This document shows, piece after piece, positions 44,825-55,704 of a stretch of DNA of 64,000 nucleotides (positions within the stretch are counted from its first letter, which is position 1; every line of letters starts with the position of its first letter). Origin of the DNA: Acanthosepion pharaonis (Eukaryota; Mollusca; Cephalopoda; Sepiida; Sepiidae); assembly GCA_903632075.3 (NCBI GenBank), contig CAHIKZ030000391.1, positions 27,501-91,500 on the forward strand, in the 5' to 3' direction. Both the position numbers and the translations under genes were made by a program. The notes beneath the pieces are model-generated. The model saw nothing but the letters and a program-made list of their open reading frames with translations, was not told where the DNA came from and searched no databases.

Positions 44825-45175
44825 GCCCTTACAGCAACATCATTATGAATTTAAGCGAGCTGCTAGGCTGGCATCTCGATCCCGCCCTTTCATTGTCGAA
44901 ACGGTTAAATATAACTGTCTCTTCTCCTCAAACAGCTTCTTCTATCGCACTCCCTGTCTGTCCAATTCGCTTCCTCTTGCTTCCTTGTCTGGTAACTATA
45001 ATCTTCAAATATTCAAGTGTAATGTCAATCGACATCTTCTGATACTTTGATCTTGTTCCCAGTCCTACTCTGTATCATTTCCTCAAACATGCCTCTTTAC
45101 ATTTTTTTTTCAATCCTCTGTAAACCCCTGTGTGTTAGTGGCACTTCTGCCTTGCTTGGGGTGAATTGCTTAAAA
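44825..45175 (+). pseudogene. Non-LTR retrotransposon RT tail, copy b
   Basis: FKRAARLASRSRPFIVETVK, YNCLFSSN and NLQIFKCNVNRHLLIL are encoded up to 45047. The 3' end with GTGTTAGTGGCACTTCTGCC and TTGCTTGGGGTGAA follows. It is closer to 18100-18438 than to copy a, so two related insertions are placed head to tail. Confidence 0.8.
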
Positions 45176-45302
45176 AAAAGCTCTATTTTGAGAGGCTCTT
45201 GTCTTTTATACTGGTTGGACAATAGTATAAAAAAAGAGAAACATAAATAGATTGTTACCTACCGACAAAGCTGATGTTCTGAAACGAGGAATAAGGAACA
45301 GA

Positions 45303-45357
<55 letters not shown>

Positions 45358-45480
45358 CTATTGTATATAAGTATTTGCTTTATGCAACAAAGAATAGAAA
45401 GCTGTGGAGAAGTATGATCGCCCATATCTTGAAAGTTCGGGGCGCTTAGTATAATTAAATCAAGATTTAATTGGTCGGGT
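45176..45480 (+). pseudogene. (AAT)n inside a LINE RT C-terminal remnant
   Basis: (AAT)n spans 45304-45350. Directly after it, ATKNRKLWRSMIAHILKVRGA and a stop (45386-45449) match the usual last residues of RTE-like LINE reverse transcriptases. The upstream part is replaced by the microsatellite. Confidence 0.65.
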
Positions 45481-45839
45481 GTTTTCCGGAGCCGTGTCTA
45501 TACACTCGTTAGTTACTCCCTGAAGTTTTGTCGAAGGATGCCATTCATACCCCGCGGAAGATAACTCTGCATAAACTTCTCGACTAGAAGAATCTCTGAA
45601 ATACATTCAGCCTGACTCCATAAAATTAACACAATCAGATCACGTTTCCATGTTCGATTTTGTGGGGAATACAACGTTTAGTAATTAGTTTTTCTCTCAA
45701 TCAGTTTTTTCTTGGCTCATCTTCGACTGTCTATCTCGTTATTGATTCTCACTCTTTCTTAAACTGACTCATTTTCTCGCCGCTTTTTCTTCACTCCAAT
45801 TCATTTCTGTCACACACATTATCTATTTTTATTCCATCT
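45481..45839. other. Unassigned sequence
   Basis: Mixed then pyrimidine-rich sequence. No family recognised. Confidence 0.35.
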
Positions 45840-46613
45840 CTCCCCCTCTCTCTCTCTCCCACTCTCTTGATCACTCTATTTTAGAATCTTTCCCTCTTCT
45901 CTGTCAAGTGTTCCCCATTTCTTTAAATTGTCCAATTTTCTCACTTTTTCACTCCATTACGGTAGCTTTCTGTCACTCTCTAAATCACCCTGATCTTTAC
46001 TCTTTCACTTCTCTCTCTCTCCCTCTTTCTGTCTTTTCCCATGTTTGTCACGCTCTTTACACAATCGCATTTTATTTTTTCAGTCCATTTCATTTCTGTC
46101 ACTCCCCCCTCTCTCTCTCTCACTCGCTCTCAGTCACTATGTTCTTGATTCTCTCTCCCCGCTTTTCAATGGTTGCCACTTTATTTGAATTGCCCTATTT
46201 TCTCACTTATTCAGTCCATTTCATTCCTCTCTCTCTCGCACTCTCTCTCTTTCTCACTATGATCGTGAAGCTCTCTCCCTCTATCTTGCAATGGTTGCCA
46301 CTCTTCTTAAATGGCCCTATTATTTTCTCACTTATTCACTCCATTTCATTTACCTCTCTCTCTCTCTCTCTCTCTAGTTATTTATCTCTCTCATTCACTA
46401 TGTGATTTTCTCTCTCCCTCTATCTTGCAATGGTCGCCCCTCTTTTTATATTGCTCTATTATTTTCTCACTTATTCACTCCATTACATCTCTCTCTATCT
46501 CTCTCACTCACTCTATTCATGATTCTCTCTCTCCCTTTATCTTGCAATGGTCGACCCGCTTTTTATATTGCCCTAATATTTTTTTCACTTATTCACCCCC
46601 TTTCATTTCGGGC
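45840..46613. repeat. CT-rich tandem satellite, ~116-132-bp units
   Basis: Units contain ATCTTGCAATGGTCGCCC, TTTTATATTGCCCTATTA, TTCTCACTTATTCACTCC and a (CT)n run. The CAATGG anchor recurs at about 46168, 46295, 46427 and 46543. A more degraded portion lies to the left. The array stops at the head of a tRNA-derived SINE. Confidence 0.85.
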
Positions 46614-46745
46614 ACTTCGACATGGTATAATGGTTACCACGCTTCTTTTACTAGATCAATAACGACCGAGTAGTGGGATTGATGATCTTCAGTTGGTGCA
46701 TCATACTCTTGGCCTTGTGCCATATCTAAAATACGCTTAGAAAAT
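46614..46745 (+). mobile_element. tRNA-derived SINE (family B), copy 2
   Basis: GGGCACTTCGACA precedes a perfect box A, TGGTATAATGG (46622-46632), then CTAGATCAATAACGACCGAG and a degenerate box B region GTGGGATTGATGATC. The tail has CTTGGCCTTGTGCCA and ATCTAAAATACGCTTAG, shared with 56500-56670. Confidence 0.7.
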
Positions 46746-46869
46746 CTCCATTTTTGTTGAATTCTCTCAATGGTTCTTGCAATCCTTTAATTTTCTCACT
46801 AAATTTTATCTTTACCTCTCATTCTCAATCACTCTATTTCCTTCACTCTTTCTCTCCGCATCAATGATT
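46746..46869. other. CT-rich unassigned sequence
   Basis: Short pyrimidine-rich gap. Confidence 0.35.
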
Positions 46870-47150
46870 ATCTTCTTCTTCTATGGTTCGTGTCCCTTTA
46901 CGGCGTAGTTGATTATTGTTCTCCACAACTTCCTGTCTTTTGTAGCTCTTAGTAACATTTGTCTGTTTTCTATCTCTCCTAATCCCTCTTCTGTCAACGA
47001 TTTTCGCAAGCTCGTTAGGCGGGGAATGTGCAGGTTTCCTCTGCTCCTTGTGCCTTCATTAAGTCATGTGAGTTTCAAATTTTCTAAGCCTTCTTTTCTC
47101 ATTATCTGCCTTATAAATTTCATCTGTCTCTTTCTAATGCTATAGATTAA
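46870..47150 (-). pseudogene. LINE RT C-terminus, minus strand
   Basis: The minus strand encodes MRKEGLENLKLT, a stop, LNEGTRSRGNLHIPRLTSLR, then RQMLLRATKDRKLWRTIINY and a stop. This is the standard end of RTE-like LINE reverse transcriptases (GxxGxGRxR...; LxRAxxDRxxWRxMI). One stop interrupts it. Confidence 0.75.
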
Positions 47151-47439
47151 ATGAGCTTTTTCTTTCCATTTTCTCTCGCTTTCCTTCTCTCTCTCTCTTT
47201 CTTGTTTTCCTTTCTTTTTCAAAAAAATCTATTGTTAATGGCTAATTAGGTATCTGTTAGTGAGGACCATTCGTCTCCAAGCCTTCTCGATCGGCTCTAC
47301 AAAAAAAAAAAAAAAAAGAGGCGCGTACCAAATAAAATAACTTATATCACTTGAGGATATTCAAAAGTTTTTTACTGAATATTAATCTTCCAATACGTGA
47401 TTGAATGCCGGAAGATTTTCTCTCGGCTAATGAGGTGAC
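47151..47439. other. Pyrimidine-rich then unassigned sequence
   Basis: Includes an A-run at 47300-47317. Nothing specific is recognised. Confidence 0.35.
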
Positions 47440-47815
47440 TTGACGCAACAGAGATTTGGTTCTACAGGAGGATACTGAGAATATCACGGAGAGCCATGTA
47501 AAAAATGAGGCAAGTTTTAAAGAATATGGAAAGAAAAAGGAGACTTTTAATTAGACTCACAAAAGACCTATTGCAATTTCTGGAACACATAATGAAAACA
47601 CGGCTTGGAGTATTTGACGCACAGAAGACTCACTGTAGAAAAGACGGCCAGAGGGAAGCAAGGGGTAACCCTCCTAACCTTCTGTAAATAAATGGCAGAA
47701 GAAAAGATTAGCAGTGGTAGTAACAAAAGAAACATAGCTCAGAGTCAAAAAGGATAAGAATTGTGGAGAGCCATGATCGTCCAGGTCCTGAAGGGACACA
47801 ATGCCTACATAAGAA
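47440..47815 (+). pseudogene. LINE RT C-terminus, plus strand
   Basis: ATEIWFYRRMLRISRRAM (from 47444) is followed, in other frames, by ERKRRLLIRLTKDLLQFLEH and GQREARGNPPNLL, and then GEP(M)IVQVLKGHNA near 47770. This corresponds to ExWxYRRMLRIxW ... GHVMR ... GRRxxGRxR ... WRxMIA. Several frameshifts are present. Confidence 0.75.
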
Positions 47816-48112
47816 GTTGTTTTTTTTTTTTTTTTAATGCTATTCTCTTAGCAAGGGCTGTTTCGTTTTCCTTTGTTTGCATTCGGTTTTACATGCATAT
47901 TTATGGAAGGAATTATCTGAACATAATGAAAGAAAATAGAAAATTCTAAACAGTTGGCTTCCTCAGATTAGAATGAAAGTAAGACAAAACATTATCAGAC
48001 GAAATACGTTGGTATCTTTGAAGATAAGTAGTAACTATAAATAAAATTACCTTTTATCACATCCAATATTCAAACTGAAGAGAGTGTATGTCTGTCTGTT
48101 TGATTGTTTTTG

Positions 48113-48114
<2 letters not shown>
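47816..48114. other. Unassigned sequence
   Basis: Poly-T at 47819-47836, then mixed sequence. Confidence 0.35.
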
Positions 48115-48195
<81 letters not shown>

Positions 48196-48409
48196 AAGAA
48201 ATATAAGCTTAAGATGTGCTATATTTATGGGATAAAGTGCTCAATATCAGAGATAGAGCGTGTGTAAATATAAAAGTGAACATTGAAGTCAACACTCAGA
48301 GGTGGTTGTTTCATGCTAGACGCAATCGTCAGGCCACGATTGCGTCTAGCATGGCGATTGCGTCTAGCATGAGACAGACTGTCGCCTTCAAGTGTTGACT
48401 TCTATGTTC

Positions 48410-48475
<66 letters not shown>
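48115..48475. repeat. Palindromic repeat family F bounded by (TA)n
   Basis: (TA)n(TG)n at 48118-48194 leads to GAAGAAATATAAG and the family F body. Arms 48271-48328 and 48337-48415 are inverted: AAAGTGAACATTGAAGTCAA on the left and TTGACTTCTATGTTCACTTT on the right. The centre holds three copies of GATTGCGTCTAGCATG, one inverted. A second (TA)n follows at 48414-48475. Confidence 0.9.
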
Positions 48476-48479
<4 letters not shown>

Positions 48480-48683
48480 TTTAATCCAAAATTATAACAT
48501 AAACATGTTATAATATCACTACAAAAATAGCCATTTTGTGTCAACACTTTGGTGTCTTATCAAGTGATGGTGTTGAAACACCATCACTTGATATGTGGTC
48601 TACTTTGTATTGAGCACTCTTTTTTTTAAGGATAGTATTTTTGGTTATTTGAATTTATTCCATCTGCATCTATCCTATACTTG

Positions 48684-48728
<45 letters not shown>

Positions 48729-48730
48729 AA
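48476..48730. repeat. Short palindrome between (TA)n tracts
   Basis: TATCAAGTGATGGTGT and ACACCATCACTTGATA (48557-48592) form a 16-bp hairpin with a 4-nt loop, within a stretch bounded by (TA)n at 48414-48475 and 48686-48725. Confidence 0.85.
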
Positions 48731-49469
48731 GGGTAAAAAATATATTGGTATATATAATCCAAGTGGATTCTAATAATATAAAATATTAAAACTGATCCAC
48801 AAAAAGAGCCCAATGTATTTATTATTACAGAGCAAATAATTAATAAACAATAAAATCCCAAATCACCTCATATGGAGAATAGCCTATTTCGGCAGATGAA
48901 GATATCGGTCCTCTGTCTTATCAACCCCGGTGTCAGTTCGTGTCAGAAATAGAAATTTAACTGTGAAAGCTAAAAAAAAAAAAAAAAAACCCAGTCGAGA
49001 AACTAATACAGAATTTACCCATTTCAATGTTTCAGTCAGACGGAAAGCACGAGACAGGAGTCAGGGGAGGTTAGAAGGTATTTGTCTTAAAGGGAAGACG
49101 TTTTATAAAATTAAACCCGAATATTAACTTTATGCCATTAATTTGTGGTTATATGAAGAATGAAATATTAATTTAAAATTAAAAGAGGAATAAAAAGGGT
49201 TTTAAAAATAACTTTAAAATAAATAGATAAAAGGATGTAAAGGATTAATGGAAAGAGAGTTGGAGAGATTAAAGTAGGGGAAAGTTTATAAATTAAAATT
49301 AATATAGTGTAAAGAGGTTATAGAGGGGTTTATAGAAATTAGAATTAGTTATACTTTCGACATTTGAAGATTTAGAGGGGAGTGAATATTTTGGTAATAT
49401 ATTAGCTAATTAATTTACACCTATATTATGAAAATTTGAATTTGTTTTATGTTGACATTTTAACACTAA

Positions 49470-49473
<4 letters not shown>
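48731..49473. other. Possible repeat end beside (TA)n, then unassigned
   Basis: 48731-48900, read on the minus strand, ends at the (TA)n of 48686-48725 like the Penelope-like ends, but no hammerhead core is convincing. The rest is A-rich unassigned sequence. Confidence 0.4.

Positions 49474-49511
<38 letters not shown>
49474..49511. repeat. (TA)n microsatellite
   Basis: About 38 bp of TA immediately upstream of the mariner-type pseudogene. Confidence 0.95.
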
Positions 49512-49512
<1 letters not shown>

Positions 49513-49529
49513 GGTCCTCTTGATACATT

Positions 49530-50240
49530 GTTGGCGTTATATATTTTTCATTTACCGCATGCGTGTTGCCTGTTTTTGATTTTGTCGGTTGCACAGTATA
49601 GTAGGGTCAGTTGGGCAGCGTCTGTGAGAAAAAGAACCCGTTGCAATTCACTCCGCCAGAAATTTGGAAACAGCATGCTGGACTGCTTGTCTTTCGCACC
49701 GGAAGCTCCAATACGAAAAGTTTAGAGTGTTTGTTGGTCTGGAGACATTACAAAATATGTGGAAAGAGTTAAATGAGTCTAATAGTGATTACGAAGGTGT
49801 TTGGAATGATCACTAATGATGGCGACCTTGTACCTCCATCTTCTTTCCACAATGCCTCAGACCCAACACGTAAGCCTTGGTGGAGGTGGTGCTGCTCTGG
49901 GTCAAGATGGTGGCTGCTGGAAGATCTTGCAACAGGATTCTGCACCATGCCACACAAGCAGGGGAACTAGTCATGGCTGTTAGATAATTTCTGCGGACAC
50001 ATCACCTATTACATGTGGCAACTTAAATCCCCAGGCATCACCCCATTGATTATTATGTGTGGGGCGCAGTTGAGCGAGAGACCAACAAAACTTCTTGTAA
50101 CACCAAAGGCAAGGACTATAGTAACATTCACCAACTTAAACAAGGAGACCGTCCAGAAACGATGCAGGAGACTTCGAAGTCGTCTGGAGGCCGGGTTTTG
50201 AAGCCAATAACGATTTTATTGAATATATTTACTCTTTAGT
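49530..50240 (+). pseudogene. Tc1/mariner-type transposase, broken
   Basis: Three frames are needed. ITKVFGMITNDGDLVPPSSF (from 49785) matches the catalytic-domain segment before the second aspartate. QQDSAPCHTSRG (about 49928-49963) carries the second catalytic aspartate. HPIDYYVWGAVERETNKTSC (50040-50098) carries the third acidic position as D in PIDYYVW. A continuation with FTNLNKETVQKRCRRLRSRL runs to about 50195. Mariner transposases span about 340-350 codons; only the C-terminal two thirds are recognisable and stops interrupt it. Terminal inverted repeats were not found. Confidence 0.8.
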
Positions 50241-50343
50241 ATTTCAAGATATTTTTGTGTAATGTTATTAAATATATCTTTTAAAATGAGATGTCAACGG
50301 TATCTTCAATTTTGCGAAATCTAAACGACAATTTATCCATCGC

Positions 50344-50414
<71 letters not shown>

Positions 50415-50724
50415 ATTAGAGCTCTTGGGGCCTGTAGTTTTTTTTTTTTTCTCAGATAATCTTTTAACTTTTAGCGATATTTTGTTCGCAATGTAAGTGT
50501 ACTTAATTTGGTTGTAATAATTTTCTGTCTTGTAAATTCCTTGTAATATGAGCGACGGCAATAAACAATAATCATTAACGTTTCTCTGAGGATATTATAA
50601 ACAATGAAAATATCAACAAAATTAGCCACGCCTTTTTTTTTGTCTCATCAGATAACTAATTCCTCTTATACAGTTGTCTGGAACGTAAAACGATATGAAA
50701 TTGACTGATCGCAGAGCTATAACT
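50241..50724. other. (TA)n and unassigned sequence
   Basis: (TA)n at 50349-50401 passes into (GT)n at 50402-50414. The rest is unassigned. Confidence 0.6.
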
Positions 50725-50890
50725 ATAGACGCGGGGGGTAGTGTATCGATTATCGACGCTGAAAACGAAAGCAGCAATGAATGTTCAAATTACAGCCGAA
50801 TCTGATTATGTTTACATTGGACTAGTACCCTAGGGAAAGGCATGAATCGACACCTCTACATTTTTTGTCCTGTTGCCAAATATCCTCCAA
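50725..50890 (+). mobile_element. Degenerate SINE family A fragment
   Basis: GGGGGGTAGTGTATCGATTA resembles a damaged tRNA-like head; GTACCCTAGGGAAAGGCATG matches the central part at 42735-42755. Confidence 0.45.
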
Positions 50891-51149
50891 AATATACTCG
50901 TCGCTGGAGTGTAACAATGGAGGTGCATGGCCGACTGGACACTTGCTCTACCTACTACTTAGATAGAAATGTTTATAAGCTGTTTACAATCTTTTTAGTG
51001 TGCCACTTGTAGACATATAGGAAGATGAAAAGAAATATCTAAACAGATACAGGAAAATAAATATATGCATAAACATAAACATACAAAGATGTACTGGGTG
51101 AAATTGTTAAAATTAACCAACACTTCTACTCTAACAGATTTTTTTTTCT
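50891..51149. other. Unassigned sequence
   Basis: No feature recognised. Confidence 0.35.
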
Positions 51150-51300
51150 CGTACATTCCACTTGTGGAACTCTCTTCCGTTTAATTACTTACCTGATAAC
51201 TACAATCTTCAAAAATTTAAATGCAACGTCAATCGCCATCTTCTACTTTCTTGAACACCGTTTAGCTTATATCCTTTCCTCCGTTCCACTTATGTGTAAT
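51150..51300 (+). pseudogene. Non-LTR retrotransposon RT tail (WNSLP group)
   Basis: The plus strand encodes LWNSLPFNYLPDNYNLQKFK and CNVNRHLLLS, then a stop near 51255. It is the closest of the copies to the LWNSLP consensus but only this tail is present. Confidence 0.75.
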
Positions 51301-51734
51301 TATAGTTGATTGTCGAAAGGCGTTTGGTATCTAGATTCATTAAAGTGTCTCCCTGCGTCGTTTATGGGGCCTTTTCCGGAATGACTATTGCAGTACGAGC
51401 GGGCTAAGGAAAACTAATGGCTGTATTCTTTTAAAAATATGTGCGATAAAACGAGAGTTAGAGTAAGTGTGTTAAGATAGCTAAAGCATATGATAGGAAA
51501 AGTTAGAAAAAAGATAATGCACAGACAATATCTCGAAACAGAGAAGGAATATTAGAAAAGAAATGAGAGAAGCTGAAAATTAAAAAAAAAAATAATTAAA
51601 AAATAATAATTATAAAAACCGGAAACGCATTAGATCTATGCAAGAATTTTCTGTTTTATTAACTCATCTTTGAGACTTAAACCGATAGAATCGTCGCTGT
51701 CTGAACGCGTGTACGTGTGGGACAGAGAGAGAAA
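51301..51734. other. Unassigned AT-rich sequence
   Basis: No feature recognised. Confidence 0.35.
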
Positions 51735-51740
51735 GAAAGT

Positions 51741-51796
<56 letters not shown>

Positions 51797-51907
51797 TGAA
51801 GAGAAACAGAGATATAGATAGAGAGAGCGACAGATAGAGAGATAAAGAGTGGGAGATAGAGTGAGATAAATAGAAAGATGGAGATAGATAAATAGAGAGA
51901 GAAATAA

Positions 51908-51964
<57 letters not shown>

Positions 51965-52054
51965 CAGAGAGAGAAAGGTATAGAGAGATAACGGAAATAG
52001 AGATAAAAATAGATAGATAGAGATAGACAGAAAGAGATAGATGGAGAAAGATGA

Positions 52055-52103
<49 letters not shown>

Positions 52104-52145
52104 TAGACAGATAGAACGGGAGAGATAAAGAGAGAGATGGAGAAG

Positions 52146-52191
<46 letters not shown>

Positions 52192-52215
52192 CGAGAGCGA
52201 GTGAAAGATTAAGAG
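51735..52215. repeat. (GATA)n/(GA)n array with (TA)n inserts
   Basis: (GATA)n at 51741-51796 and 52147-52191 flank GA-rich DNA with (TA)n at 51909-51961 and 52056-52096. Its complement is the CTAT motif of 8330-9330. Confidence 0.92.
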
Positions 52216-52904
52216 AGAGATAGAACGAGTGAGATCGCTCGTGTAAATGATATAGTGTACCGGTTATCAGCACTCGGAAAATGAATTCCGGCAGATGATT
52301 TTCATGGTGTCTAAAAGAATTAATTAGCCTGAACTCTCTCATGGCTGCACTAGTTTTCATTACCAAATAATGCCGTCAAGGAATAGCTCACTGCAGCTAA
52401 GCCGTGGTACTTGATGCAGTGGGAAGTGGGTGTGTGAGTTTATCGGTACGCCACTCTTTCAAAACTATATCACCACCCAAACAGTAGAAAGAGTAGAGTG
52501 CTGCTATAGCCATTGATAGCACTGACAAGGCTCAGTTACACACACACACACACACACACATCTGCAAAGATACTGAGAATCCCATAGACGGAACATGTGA
52601 GCAATGAGGAAGAAAACTGGGAATGTAAACGTCACTTGTGATTAGATGTAGACAGACATGTTTTCCTCCGTGAGCAAAATAAACTAACTTAACATTGAAT
52701 AACTAAAGCGTTACTGATAATGTTCTGTTGTCTGAGCGCAAGAAACGTGGGTAAGAAGCGTAGTTTATGAGGTTATATAAGGAGAAATAACGGTTTTTGT
52801 CTGGTACAAGGCTAAATGTTTAGAGTACCAAATGCGTTCCGCCTTTCAATGGTCAACGAGAGTAGATTGTTATGACTTGTTTTACAATGAAAGCATTTTT
52901 TTTA
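52216..52904. other. Unassigned sequence with short (CA)n
   Basis: (CA)n at 52539-52560. No other feature recognised. Confidence 0.4.
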
Positions 52905-53119
52905 AAGATTTTTTGATTCATTTATTTTTTGCGTCTTACCCCCCAAATGTTTTTTTGAGATTTTTAATCATCCAACTATTTAACCCATATTCGGGTGAAA
53001 AGGAGTGAATTCATACCTTCCCCAAGGATATTTGCGCGTAAGTAAATACAACGAATCCGACTGTAAAAGGAATTTGGTTCTTCGAGTTCCAATTCCGTGC
53101 CGTTATACGTTACAATTCC
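52905..53119 (-). mobile_element. tRNA-derived SINE (family A) directly after 5S-like segment
   Basis: On the minus strand the order is TTGTAACGTATAACGGCACGG (box A region), GAACTCGAAGAACCAAATTCC (degenerate box B), GGATTCGTTGTATTTACTTA, the central GGTATGAATTCACTCC and the tail to 52905. The head begins immediately after the 3' end of the 5S-like segment at 53120. Confidence 0.65.
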
Positions 53120-53236
53120 AAGTTTACGGCCCCTGGTATTTCCAAGCGGCCGGCATCTAAGTATTGACCAGGCTCGGCGTTGCTTAACTTCGGTGATCGT
53201 ACGAGAACCGGTGATTCAACGTGATATGGCCGCAAC
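53120..53236 (-). rRNA. 5S rRNA-derived segment (pseudogene or SINE head)
   Basis: The minus strand reads GCGGCCATATCACGTTGAA, CACCGGTTCTCGTACGATCA, CCGAAGTTAAGCAACGCCGA, GCCTGGTCAATACTTAGATG, CCGGCCGCTTGGAAATACC and a degraded end. This follows metazoan 5S rRNA over its whole ~117-nt length, including the internal promoter box A region (GAAGTTAAGCAACG). Substitutions such as GATGCCGGCCGC for the usual GATGGGTGACCGC damage the box C region. It is probably not a working gene. Direct abutment to a tRNA-derived SINE suggests a chimeric SINE or an insertion. Confidence 0.8.
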
Positions 53237-55259
53237 CTTTTTTTTCTTTGTTTTAGTTTTAAAGGCCATGTCATTTCAAGACGTAGGTTAGTATAATTAA
53301 TGGTGAAATGATTTCTCGTTGGGTTCTCTATGGTTCTAAATTCTGAATTGCCGACATTTTGCTTTAATAAGATTTACTCAACACAAGCCACGAGAGCCAC
53401 TCGTGGTAGATTTTACTAAATGATGTTACGGTATGAGCGTTAGAAGCGGAGATAAGAAGTGCACTTTACAAGGTTATATAGGAGAGATAATGGATAACAA
53501 ATTAAGATTGTAGTTATCCGGAAAACATCCTGTTAGTTTATTTCACAAAATAGCAGTTTTAGGACAGAAGCTATTCGAATTGAACTTCACCTTTACTATT
53601 AAAGAGGAAGGCAATGACGTATATGTGGCATTGCACTGATTTGAATACGAGAAAGAACATATCTAGAAGCCTTTAAGTATTAACCATTAGGAGACGACAG
53701 GGCCGAAATATAGGTCGACAAGTCGAATGGCGAATACAAGCCGGCCGATCTGTCGTCCCGATAATACAAGGCTCGAGATTAGCTAGCTGGTCTTAGTACC
53801 AGCCAATCAGATTGCTTCTTGTATTTCTTGCACATCTGAGCCTTTCAATGGCGGTTTTGCATTATAGTTTTCTTTGTTCTGTGATTTTACATCAATTTTT
53901 TGTGTTTTAAGTTAGGGCTTGTGAAAAGGGTTCCGTCTTGGCACTGAAACTCCAAATGAGATTCCTTCTCCAAAGAGTGAATACAACCTTTACAAACAGA
54001 ATAGACACAAAATGCACACATCATTTTAGAATTCTGCTTGTTCCTCGGCTATTTAGGAAGTTAGTGAGCGTTTACTTTACGACCGGCCATTGCCTCTGCT
54101 AACTAGCGGATCATTGTGTTTCGATTGTGTTAAGAAATGACTATATCATTAACCGCGTTTGCTTTTCGTGAGAAAAAGGAATCGTAAATAAGAAAGACAA
54201 AAAGATAGAGAAAGGAAGGGAAAATACAGGAGGCGATAAAGTTCTCCTGTGTATAACGTCTCTTTCAGCAAAATATCATACCTCGTCAATTCGTACCTTA
54301 CTATTTGTACCCTCTTACTTCTTTATATAATGACCAGCATTCATCCTTATGATTGTTATTATAATGTTTTCTTAAAGTTGTCAAGCTCAAATATATAACA
54401 ATGCGATAGGGGAATTTCCAGGGGTATTTTAAAATCGACGTACACGTCATCAACCTCTTCAGTCATAAATTTAAGAATTAAGATTCATTAGAAAATTCAA
54501 TTAGGAAAGTTCTACTCATACAGATTGTGTGTGTGTTTTCTGTAATTCCTGATACCAAGAATTATCGAGATATATTTGTCCCATCGGTTTTAGGTACCAT
54601 TTTCTATATTCGTTGCGAATGTAGAAGAATGACGCAACACTTATTTCGATTTACTGCGTTACTTAGAAAGATTGCTTCGATACTTATTTAAACGTAAAAA
54701 CAGTCTTAGTTGGCAAAAATATAAATGGCAGATGGCTATAAAACGGTACTGTTGATTATTTACGGCTAATTCGTTTAAATAAAGCTTTGACTATTGGCTG
54801 GGTCAGGTAGCAATAAAAGTAAAATAATGCATTAAAATAAGTAACCAAATAATCGTTTTAAGTTCCCTGAATATCGCTGCCTTTTCTATTCCCCGAGACG
54901 ACTACCAGTAGTACTAACAGTATTTAAATTGTAATCCGCCACCCCCACCAAAAAAAATACAATTATTCGCGAATATGTATTTCGATTTTTGTATTATTAA
55001 GTGATGTAATGAAAATGCATACACCTGGTTTCCCACTCAGAGTAATATGATTGCCTGGTGTCAGCCATAAATACAGACTGATGTAAATACGACTATTGCC
55101 TAAACATATTGCCTACCACTACGATGAGTATCAGTCCATTACCGCTACCTGCTAGATAGTCCTACCGGTTACAGTAGCCAAAACCACTTAGCTACTTCGA
55201 ACAAATATATCATCCCTTTCCGGGACATATCATTAAGTAAAACTATTTTAATGCCAGTG
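53237..55259. other. Unassigned sequence
   Basis: The longest stretch without a recognised repeat. Small features only: an imperfect inverted pair GACGACAGGGCCG / CGGCCGATCTGTCGTC at 53694-53758 and a hairpin GCTGGTCTTAGTACCAGC near 53787. No frame longer than 60 codons supports a gene. Confidence 0.45.
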
Positions 55260-55271
55260 ATCTTTATATGC

Positions 55272-55311
<40 letters not shown>

Positions 55312-55704
55312 TTCTTTGATTTCTGGCGTTTACACATTTCTTTCCGGGTCCCGCCCAGGGACCTAAGTTTAGAAATGGCATCATGACACTTTCCACTGAC
55401 AAAAAAAAAAAATAAAAAATATTACGTAGATAAAGACCTTCGTAAAGTGTGGGCTGTACTTGTCAGAATTTTTTTTTTATCTCCTTAAGGCATGGACTTC
55501 CAGGAATCCCTTTAAGTTAGTCTACTGGAATCTTTCCCAACCAGTCCTAGGGCTCCAACTACAACAGGGATTGTTGATGTTCCCATATGCCACATTTTTG
55601 AGATTTCTATTTCAAGGTTCTTGTATTTTGACAGTTTTTTGAATATCTTCAAAGATACTGACAGTTTTTTGAATATCTTCAAAGATACTTATTATTATTA
55701 TTAT
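55260..55704 (-). pseudogene. RLE-type non-LTR retrotransposon 3' end, minus-strand copy 5
   Basis: (TTA)n at 55275-55311 is the tail. The minus strand reads upstream through the 3' untranslated part shared with 5260-5345 and the broken GALGLVGKDSSRLTxRDSWK end. A 30-bp stretch, TACTGACAGTTTTTTGAATA and flanks, is duplicated at 55630-55690. The copy starts at the next (TTA)n, 55688-55704. Confidence 0.8.

Noticed and set aside
45252..45449. A frame with a polyasparagine tract
   Set aside because: The Asn run is an (AAT)n microsatellite inserted in a LINE C-terminal relic, not a prion-like or host protein.
48731..48900. Another hammerhead near 48890 (GCCGAAAUAGGC)
   Set aside because: No CUGANGA-like box is found at the required position on either strand.
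53120..53236. A functional 5S rRNA gene
   Set aside because: The box C region and 3' end are diverged, the copy is single, and it abuts a SINE.
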